Assembly (NCBI GenBank): GCA_937132145.1
Contig: CAKZNY010000397.1
Span: forward strand, 1 to 14,375
Reading direction: 5' to 3'
DNA from: an uncultured Paracoccaceae bacterium
Lineage (GTDB): Bacteria; Pseudomonadota; Alphaproteobacteria; Rhodobacterales; Rhodobacteraceae
Length of the DNA: 14,375 bases
Shown here: positions 10,072-14,375 of the stretch, in pieces
Layout: each line of letters starts with the position of its first letter
Numbering within the stretch: the first letter of the stretch is position 1
Translations under genes and position numbers: made by a program
The notes under the pieces: model-generated
What the model was told of the DNA's origin: nothing
The model's database searches: none
The model's input: only the letters and a program-made list of their open reading frames with translations

Positions 10072-10356
10072 ATGTCGGCATATATTATTGTTCGGATCGA
10101 GGTGACCAATCCTGAGGCGTATAAGGAATATGCCACGCAGACGGTTGCTATGGCCGAGAGTTTCGGCGGCAAATTTCTGGTAAAAGCAGGCGCGTACGAG
10201 CAGATCGAGGGCAGTGGGCCGGATCGTCATGTTGTGATCGAAATGCCTGATGTAGCGGCGGCTAAGGCGTTTTATAACTCGCCAGAATATCAGGCGATTT
10301 TGCCGCTGGCGCTGAAAAATTCCATCCGTGATATGGTGATCGTTGAGGGCGTTTAG
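10072..10356 (+). CDS. DUF1330-family protein, second copy
   Basis: This is a 94-residue paralogue of the preceding gene. It starts at the base right after that gene's TAG, with GGAGGG (10059-10064) 7 nt upstream. It keeps the family features: YxxVRIEVxNPEAYKEYA (4-21), FGGKFLVKAG (31-40), the R-H-V-V-I-E strand and AKAFYNSPEYQ (64-74). The function is unknown. The two copies align without gaps, so they could form a heterodimer; that is inference. The gene's TAG overlaps the TAA of the convergent SMR transporter (TTAG, 10353-10356), so the transcripts must overlap at their 3' ends. Confidence 0.85.
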   Translation: MSAYIIVRIEVTNPEAYKEYATQTVAMAESFGGKFLVKAGAYEQIEGSGPDRHVVIEMPDVAAAKAFYNSPEYQAILPLALKNSIRDMVIVEGV

Positions 10357-10688
10357 TGCGTCGTGCTGCTTGAAAACAGGTTAATGACGATCACGCCCGC
10401 GATGATCAGGCCCATGCCTGCGATGGCGGCGAAGTCTAGAGATTGTTTGAGCACCAGCCAACCTATGCAGGCGATGAATACGATGCCAAGGCCTGACCAG
10501 ATGGCATAGACGATGGATACGGGCATGTATTTCAGAGTTAAGGACAGGAAATAGAACGATATTCCGTAGGCAATAATCATCAGGACTGACGGCCATAATC
10601 GCGTGAATTGCCCTGAAGCTTGCAGGGCCGCGATGCCGATGGTTTCGGTGACGACGGCAATTATCAGATATATATAGTAGACGGGCAT
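10353..10688 (-). CDS. Small multidrug resistance (SMR/EmrE-type) transporter
   Basis: This is a 111-residue inner-membrane protein with four transmembrane helices (about 4-21, 30-52, 57-78, 85-104). E15 in AVVTETIG corresponds to the essential proton/substrate-binding glutamate of EmrE. The YAIWSGLG motif (61-68) has the Trp-Ser-Gly of the Qac-type drug exporters rather than the Trp-Thr-Gly of guanidinium exporters. It probably works as an antiparallel dimer exchanging protons for lipophilic cations, but spermidine or osmolyte export is possible. The chosen ATG at 10688 has GAGGA just upstream. A longer frame to 10733 would run through the icd terminator and is rejected. It lies downstream of icd on the same strand. 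Confidence 0.85.
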   Translation of the reverse strand: MPVYYIYLIIAVVTETIGIAALQASGQFTRLWPSVLMIIAYGISFYFLSLTLKYMPVSIVYAIWSGLGIVFIACIGWLVLKQSLDFAAIAGMGLIIAGVIVINLFSSSTTH

Positions 10689-10690
10689 GG

Positions 10691-10701
10691 GTTCCTCGAA
10701 C
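10691..10701. repeat. GTTC-CTC-GAAC inverted repeat over the SMR ribosome-binding site
   Basis: This perfect 4-bp-arm inverted repeat with a 3-nt centre lies between the terminator T-run and the SMR start and includes the Shine-Dalgarno GAGGA (10693-10697, minus strand). It may be chance, or a small operator or RNA stem. Confidence 0.3.
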
Positions 10702-10728
10702 AAAAAAGGGCGACCGCGCTGGCCGCCC
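10702..10728 (-). terminator. Intrinsic terminator of icd
   Basis: Read on the minus strand, GGGCGGCC and GGTCGCCC form an 8-bp stem (one G-U) with an AGCGC loop, followed at once by six T. It starts 24 bp after the icd stop and ends 13 nt before the SMR start codon. This is the clearest intrinsic terminator in the window. Confidence 0.9.
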
Positions 10729-10752
10729 CTCATTTAATGCTGTGCTGCGAGG

Positions 10753-11964
10753 TTACGCCAGCGCTTTGTTCAGGTTCTCGTCGATTTTCTCCAAAAATCC
10801 TTCGGTGGTCAGCCATTTCTGGTCCGGCCCAACCAGCAGCGCGAGGTCTTTGGTCATGTCGCCGGACTCGACCGTATCGACGGTGACTTTTTCCAGTGTT
10901 TCGCAGAAATTCATCAGATCTGCATTATCGTCGAGCTTGGCGCGGTGCTTCAGGCCGCCGGTCCATGCAAAGATGGAGGCGATGGAGTTGGTCGAGGTTG
11001 CCTCGCCTTTCTGGTGCTGTCGATAGTGGCGCGTGACGGTGCCGTGGGCGGCCTCGGCCTCGACAACTTTACCGTCCGGTGTCATCAAAATCGAGGTCAT
11101 CAGGCCAAGCGAGCCGAAGCCCTGCGCGACGGTATCGGATTGCACGTCGCCGTCGTAGTTTTTACAGGCCCACACAAACCCGCCAGACCATTTCATCGCG
11201 GCAGCAACCATGTCGTCGATCAGGCGATGTTCGTAGGTGATGCCGGCCTCGGCGAATTTATCGGCAAAATCTGCGTCGAAAATTTCCTGAAACAGGTCTT
11301 TGAAGCGACCGTCGTAAACTTTCAAGATTGTGTTTTTGGTCGACAAATACACAGGCCAGCCCATTTTCAAACCGTAGTTCAGCGAGGCACGGGCGAAATC
11401 GCGGATGGAATCATCGCGGTTATACATACCCATGGCCACACCGGCTGAAGGCGCGTCGTAAATGACTTTTTCGATCACTGCGCCATCATCCCCAACGAAT
11501 TTCATGGTCAGCTGGCCGGGGCCGGGAAAACGGAAATCTGTCGCTTTATACTGGTCGCCAAAGGCGTGACGGCCAATAACGATGGGTTTGGTCCAGCCCG
11601 GAACCAGACGCGGAACGTTTTCGCAGATAATCGGAGCGCGGAAAATCGTGCCGCCCAGAATATTGCGGATGGTACCGTTCGGCGAGCGCCACATTTCCTT
11701 CAGGCCGAATTCCTCAACGCGGGCTTCATCGGGGGTGATGGTCGCGCATTTGATGCCAACGCCGTATTTCTGGATGGCGTGTGCGGCGTCGATCGTGATC
11801 TGGTCGTCCGTTTCATCGCGCGATTCCATGCCCAGATCATAGTATTTGATGTCCAGATCAAGATACGGCAGGATAAGTTTGTCTTTGATGAAGTGCCAGA
11901 TGATGCGGGTCATCTCGTCTCCGTCTAGCTCGACAATCGGGTTTTCGACTTTGATCTTGGTCAT
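10753..11964 (-). CDS. icd: NADP-dependent isocitrate dehydrogenase
   Basis: This cytosolic TCA-cycle enzyme oxidatively decarboxylates isocitrate to 2-oxoglutarate with NADP+. The 403 residues fit the eukaryote-like (type II, homodimeric) IDH found in many alphaproteobacteria, not the E. coli type. The start [20 protein letters not shown] is diagnostic. The isocitrate-binding loop is SPNGTIRN (94-101). The metal-binding aspartates lie in [11 protein letters not shown] (D250/D251) and DGDVQSD (271-277). The NADP-binding loop is [10 protein letters not shown] (305-314). A good ribosome-binding site (AAGGA, plus coordinates 11971-11975) lies 6 nt before the ATG. It is followed by a strong terminator and preceded by a leader with two inverted repeats. 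Confidence 0.97.
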   Translation of the reverse strand: MTKIKVENPIVELDGDEMTRIIWHFIKDKLILPYLDLDIKYYDLGMESRDETDDQITIDAAHAIQKYGVGIKCATITPDEARVEEFGLKEMWRSPNGTIRNILGGTIFRAPIICENVPRLVPGWTKPIVIGRHAFGDQYKATDFRFPGPGQLTMKFVGDDGAVIEKVIYDAPSAGVAMGMYNRDDSIRDFARASLNYGLKMGWPVYLSTKNTILKVYDGRFKDLFQEIFDADFADKFAEAGITYEHRLIDDMVAAAMKWSGGFVWACKNYDGDVQSDTVAQGFGSLGLMTSILMTPDGKVVEAEAAHGTVTRHYRQHQKGEATSTNSIASIFAWTGGLKHRAKLDDNADLMNFCETLEKVTVDTVESGDMTKDLALLVGPDQKWLTTEGFLEKIDENLNKALA

Positions 11965-12004
11965 GGGTTTTCCTTCAGTGGATTCGGTGTTGGGCGGTGT
12001 TTAG

Positions 12005-12016
12005 CGCATTTATGCG
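12005..12016. repeat. CGCAT-TT-ATGCG inverted repeat in the icd leader
   Basis: Perfect 5-bp arms with a 2-nt centre lie 41-52 bp upstream of the icd ATG. It is short enough to be chance, but it sits in the only regulatory space of icd. Confidence 0.3.
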
Positions 12017-12031
12017 GAAAAGGGAAGCTAT

Positions 12032-12047
12032 GTATACGGTTGTATAC
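12032..12047. promoter_or_regulatory. Paired GTATAC element upstream of icd
   Basis: GTATAC occurs twice with a 4-nt spacer (GGTT). Because GTATAC is itself palindromic, the element is both a direct and an inverted repeat. It lies 68-83 bp upstream of icd and just 3' of the tfoX-like stop codon. On the minus strand each copy also gives TATACA, which resembles a -10 box. It could therefore be a dimeric repressor site overlapping the icd promoter. The regulator is unknown. Confidence 0.4.
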
Positions 12048-12048
12048 T

Positions 12049-12378
12049 TTACTTGGACGGCATCTTTCCAACAAACGTATCAGCAAGGCGCAGCAGAGAT
12101 AATAGGGCATCTTCGTCCTCCAGCGTACTTTCGGAAATATCAACCAACCCGCCCATCTTGCGACCTGTGAACGAAAGCGGGGCAACACCGTTAAGGGTTA
12201 GCGCGGCTTCCTCGTTCTCTTTGCCGACGCGAAACATACCACCGTCGGAATGCGCCCCGCACAGCATATTGCCGTTTTGCAGGAAGCACAGTCCGCCAAA
12301 CATTTTCTTTTCGGTGATCCCATCCGTATGCGCCAACAGGTCGCGCAGAATTTGGGCGTGTCCTTCGTCGTAAGCCAT
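12049..12378 (-). CDS. TfoX N-terminal-domain protein
   Basis: This is a 109-residue protein consisting of the TfoX N-terminal domain only. The conserved core TEKKMFGGLCFLQNGNMLCG spans residues 22-41, and VGKENEEAAL (51-60) and the MGGLVDI segment (75-81) follow as in the family. In gammaproteobacteria the two-domain TfoX/Sxy protein activates competence genes with CRP. Single-domain alphaproteobacterial proteins are uncharacterised, so no competence role is claimed. The start at 12378 is chosen because GGAG lies 6 nt upstream. An ATG at 12384 would abut that site directly, and one at 12396 has no clear site. It is divergent from trmJ (66 bp apart) and upstream of icd on the same strand. Confidence 0.75.
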   Translation of the reverse strand: MAYDEGHAQILRDLLAHTDGITEKKMFGGLCFLQNGNMLCGAHSDGGMFRVGKENEEAALTLNGVAPLSFTGRKMGGLVDISESTLEDEDALLSLLRLADTFVGKMPSK

Positions 12379-12384
12379 GGGCAT

Positions 12385-12388
12385 CTCC
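12385..12388 (-). promoter_or_regulatory. Shine-Dalgarno site that fixes the TfoX-like start
   Basis: GGAG on the minus strand lies 6 nt from the ATG at 12378. It selects this start over the two in-frame ATGs at 12384 and 12396. Confidence 0.6.
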
Positions 12389-12432
12389 GTTTGCATATGG
12401 GTTCAGGGCATCGTATCACGCGCGCAGGTAAA

Positions 12433-12437
12433 AAGGA
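12433..12437 (+). promoter_or_regulatory. Shine-Dalgarno site that fixes the trmJ start
   Basis: AAGGA lies 7 nt before the ATG at 12445. The frame stays open upstream to 12250, but that part is antisense to the TfoX-like gene and not family-like, so 12445 is preferred. Confidence 0.75.
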
Positions 12438-12444
12438 AAAGCAT

Positions 12445-13227
12445 ATGTCTGGTACAGATCACGCGAAGGGGGAGGGTTGGCAGGGGCCGACACCTGCGTT
12501 CATTCTGGTGAACCCGCAGATGGGCGAGAACATTGGTGGCGCTGCGCGGGCGATGTGGAACTTCGGGCTGGACCGGATGCGTTTGGTGAAGCCGCGCGAC
12601 GGGTGGCCAAACCAGAAGGCAATCGCCATGGCCTCGGGGGCGGGGCGGGTGCTGGATATGGTGAAGGTGACCGAGACGACGGCGGAAGCAGTGGCCGATT
12701 TGAACTTTGTCTTTGCCACAACGGCGCGGAGCCGCGATTTGACCAAGGCGGTGATGACACCGGAGCGCGCGATGGCGCATGCGCGGGAATTGATTTCGCA
12801 AGGTCAGAAGGTTGGTGTGTTGTTCGGGCCAGAGCGGGCGGGATTGCAGAATGAGGATATTGTGCACGCAAATGCGCTGATCTCCATTCCGGTTAATCCG
12901 GCGTTTGCGTCTTTGAATTTGGCGCAATGCGTTTTATTAACGGCGTATGAATGGCGCCGTCAGATGGACGAGATGCCTGCCGAGGTAACGGCGATGGCCG
13001 GAACGCGCTTTGCCGAGGCGATTGAAGTACAACGATTAAGCGAGAAGCTGGAGGAGCGCTTGGACAAGATCGGGTTCTTCTGGCCAGAACAAAAACGTGT
13101 TTCAATGGTGGAGAACATCTGGAATATGCTTTCACGGTTACCACTTACAGATGCAGACGTGCGAACACTGCACGGAATATTCAAGGCGTTGGCGACCAAG
13201 GGGCCAAAGACGACCTATAAAGACTAA
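12445..13227 (+). CDS. trmJ: tRNA (cytidine/uridine-2'-O-)-methyltransferase TrmJ
   Basis: This is a 260-residue SPOUT (TrmH/SpoU) methyltransferase. The three family motifs are NIGGAARAMWNFG (29-41, with R35 as the likely catalytic arginine), GVLFGPERAGLQNEDI (124-139) and IPVNPAFASLNLAQCVLL (148-165). The last two build the SAM-binding knot. The length and C-terminal helical extension match TrmJ, which 2'-O-methylates position 32 of tRNAs; other SPOUT 2'-O-methylases are possible but less likely. Expected to act in the cytosol as a dimer. It is followed 12 bp later by ctaA with its own AGGA, so the two are probably co-transcribed. It diverges from the TfoX-like gene. Confidence 0.9.
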   Translation: MSGTDHAKGEGWQGPTPAFILVNPQMGENIGGAARAMWNFGLDRMRLVKPRDGWPNQKAIAMASGAGRVLDMVKVTETTAEAVADLNFVFATTARSRDLTKAVMTPERAMAHARELISQGQKVGVLFGPERAGLQNEDIVHANALISIPVNPAFASLNLAQCVLLTAYEWRRQMDEMPAEVTAMAGTRFAEAIEVQRLSEKLEERLDKIGFFWPEQKRVSMVENIWNMLSRLPLTDADVRTLHGIFKALATKGPKTTYKD

Positions 13228-13239
13228 CGAGGAATTAAG

Positions 13240-14361
13240 ATGGCACGCAGTATTTTTGAAGATGTGAGCGGCAAGAAGGTCGATACGCCGACACCCAAGC
13301 CTGCGCGAAAATCTGCGCGGCGGGGCATTGCGGTTTGGCTGATGGTGCTGTTTTCATTGGTTATGGCAATAATTGTGGTGGGTGGCATGACGCGGCTGAC
13401 CGACAGTGGGTTGTCAATTACAGAGTGGAAACCGGTGACGGGTGCTATCCCGCCATTGGGCGAGGCGGCGTGGATGATCGCGTTCGACAAGTATAAAGCC
13501 ACTCCCGAATATATGTTGCAGAACGTCGGAATGTCGATGTCCGAGTTCAAAGGGATTTTCTGGTGGGAGTGGGGGCATCGTTTGCTCGGGCGGTTTATCG
13601 GTCTGGTCTGGTTTGTCGGTTTTGTGTGGTTTGCCGTGCGGCGGCAGATCCCCAAGGGCTGGACCGGAAAGCTGGTTATCGTCGGAGCACTAGGTGGACT
13701 GCAAGGTGCTGTCGGTTGGTGGATGGTTTCCAGCGGGTTGCAGGGGCGGATGGTCGATGTGGCCTCGTATCGGTTAGCAATCCATCTGGGGCTGGCGTTC
13801 TTTATTCTAGGGTTGATCGCGTGGTTCGTGTTTGAACTTCGCCGCGAGAGTGGCGCGTTGTTACAGGCGCGCCGTCGACGCGAAACCGGGCTTATGACAC
13901 TGGGAACAATGTTGATTATTGTGCTGTTCGTGCAGATATTACTCGGCGCGCTAGTGGCGGGTATTGACGCAGGGCGCAGTTTTCCGACATGGCCGAGTAT
14001 GGCCGGGGAATTCCTGCCGTCTGAAAGTTTTGATTATGAACCGATATGGACGAATTTCTTCGAGAACCCGGCGTTGGTGCAGTTCAATCACCGTTTACTT
14101 GGGTATCTGGCGTTTCTACTTGGTGCTTTTGCGTGGTGGCGCAGTCGTTCCAGCGCGATGGCAGGTGTGCGGCTACGGTTCAACTGGATGATGGTGATGA
14201 TGATCGGGCAGATGGTTCTGGGGATCGTGACGGTGATCTACGCCGCACCTATGAACATCGCGATCATCCATCAGATAGGCGCAGTGGCGCTGTTTGTGCT
14301 GACCTTGCAAGCGCGATTCGAAGCGGCGTATCCGGTGGAACAGAAGATTTCACGAAAATAA
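13240..14361 (+). CDS. ctaA: Haem A synthase (COX15/CtaA type 2)
   Basis: This is a 373-residue inner-membrane protein with about eight helices. It oxidises the C8 methyl of haem O to the formyl of haem A, needed for aa3-type cytochrome c oxidase. A cytoplasmic basic N-terminus (1-28) precedes the first helix. The family signature VGGMTRLTDSGLSITEWKP lies at 47-65. Four conserved haem-ligand histidines are visible: H113 (WEWGHRLLGR), H182 (AIHLGLAFF), H284 (FNHRLLGY) and H344 (IIHQIGA). The two halves show the internal duplication typical of the family. The longer loops are those of the type 2 (mitochondrial/alphaproteobacterial) form rather than the Bacillus form. AGGA lies 6 nt before the start. 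The gene is complete, ending 14 bp from the window edge. Confidence 0.95.
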   Translation: MARSIFEDVSGKKVDTPTPKPARKSARRGIAVWLMVLFSLVMAIIVVGGMTRLTDSGLSITEWKPVTGAIPPLGEAAWMIAFDKYKATPEYMLQNVGMSMSEFKGIFWWEWGHRLLGRFIGLVWFVGFVWFAVRRQIPKGWTGKLVIVGALGGLQGAVGWWMVSSGLQGRMVDVASYRLAIHLGLAFFILGLIAWFVFELRRESGALLQARRRRETGLMTLGTMLIIVLFVQILLGALVAGIDAGRSFPTWPSMAGEFLPSESFDYEPIWTNFFENPALVQFNHRLLGYLAFLLGAFAWWRSRSSAMAGVRLRFNWMMVMMIGQMVLGIVTVIYAAPMNIAIIHQIGAVALFVLTLQARFEAAYPVEQKISRK

Positions 14362-14375
14362 CGACAGCCGAGCGA

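Noticed and set aside
10689..10733. Longer SMR start at 10733
   Set aside because: The extra 15 codons would translate the icd terminator hairpin. GAGGA right before the ATG at 10688 supports the shorter form.
11566..11928. Plus-strand frame of 120 codons opposite icd
   Set aside because: It is antisense to the strongly conserved N-terminal half of isocitrate dehydrogenase and has no features of its own.
12250..12444. N-terminal extension of TrmJ by 65 residues
   Set aside because: It is antisense to the TfoX-like gene and not TrmJ-like, and a good AAGGA precedes 12445.

Overview
This window looks like an ordinary stretch of alphaproteobacterial chromosome, most likely from the Rhodobacterales (Roseobacter group). 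The evidence is a CckA-type hybrid histidine kinase, LexA boxes of the GTTC-N7-GATC and GAAC-N7-GAAC kind before recA, an IDH2-like NADP isocitrate dehydrogenase, a COX15/CtaA type 2 haem A synthase and Shine-Dalgarno-led, tightly packed genes. I see no rRNA, tRNA, CRISPR array, transposase or phage gene. The genus is not determinable by eye.

Layout: (1) 1-239 is non-coding and hairpin-rich, possibly a dispersed repeat, ahead of guaB. (2) 240-3307 is a plus-strand run: guaB, a MAPEG-family membrane protein overlapping it by 4 bp, and an rsmB-type rRNA cytosine methyltransferase. (3) 3403-5142 is a compact cckA, convergent with and overlapping (5139-5142) a minus-strand sulfotransferase-like gene. 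(4) 5736-5921 is a regulatory region with three helically phased TAACCA repeats (CtrA-like) and two LexA-box candidates, followed by recA. (5) 7128-10356 is alaS followed with a 1-bp gap by two abutting 94-codon DUF1330 paralogues. (6) A minus-strand SMR transporter converges on the second DUF1330 gene with the same interlocked TTAG stop arrangement. Upstream of it lie a strong intrinsic terminator and icd, and then a TfoX N-terminal-domain protein. (7) trmJ and ctaA run on the plus strand to the right edge.

Functionally the window is housekeeping: GMP synthesis (guaB), rRNA and tRNA methylation (rsmB, trmJ), tRNA charging (alaS), TCA cycle (icd), haem A for cytochrome oxidase (ctaA), recombination and SOS (recA) and cell-cycle/CtrA phosphorelay signalling (cckA). 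I found no obvious new multi-gene system. The parts most worth a second look are the alaS-DUF1330-DUF1330 cluster (a translation gene tied to two proteins of unknown role), the stacked CtrA-like and LexA-like sites before recA, the terminator placed 13 bases before the SMR start codon, and the paired GTATAC element upstream of icd.
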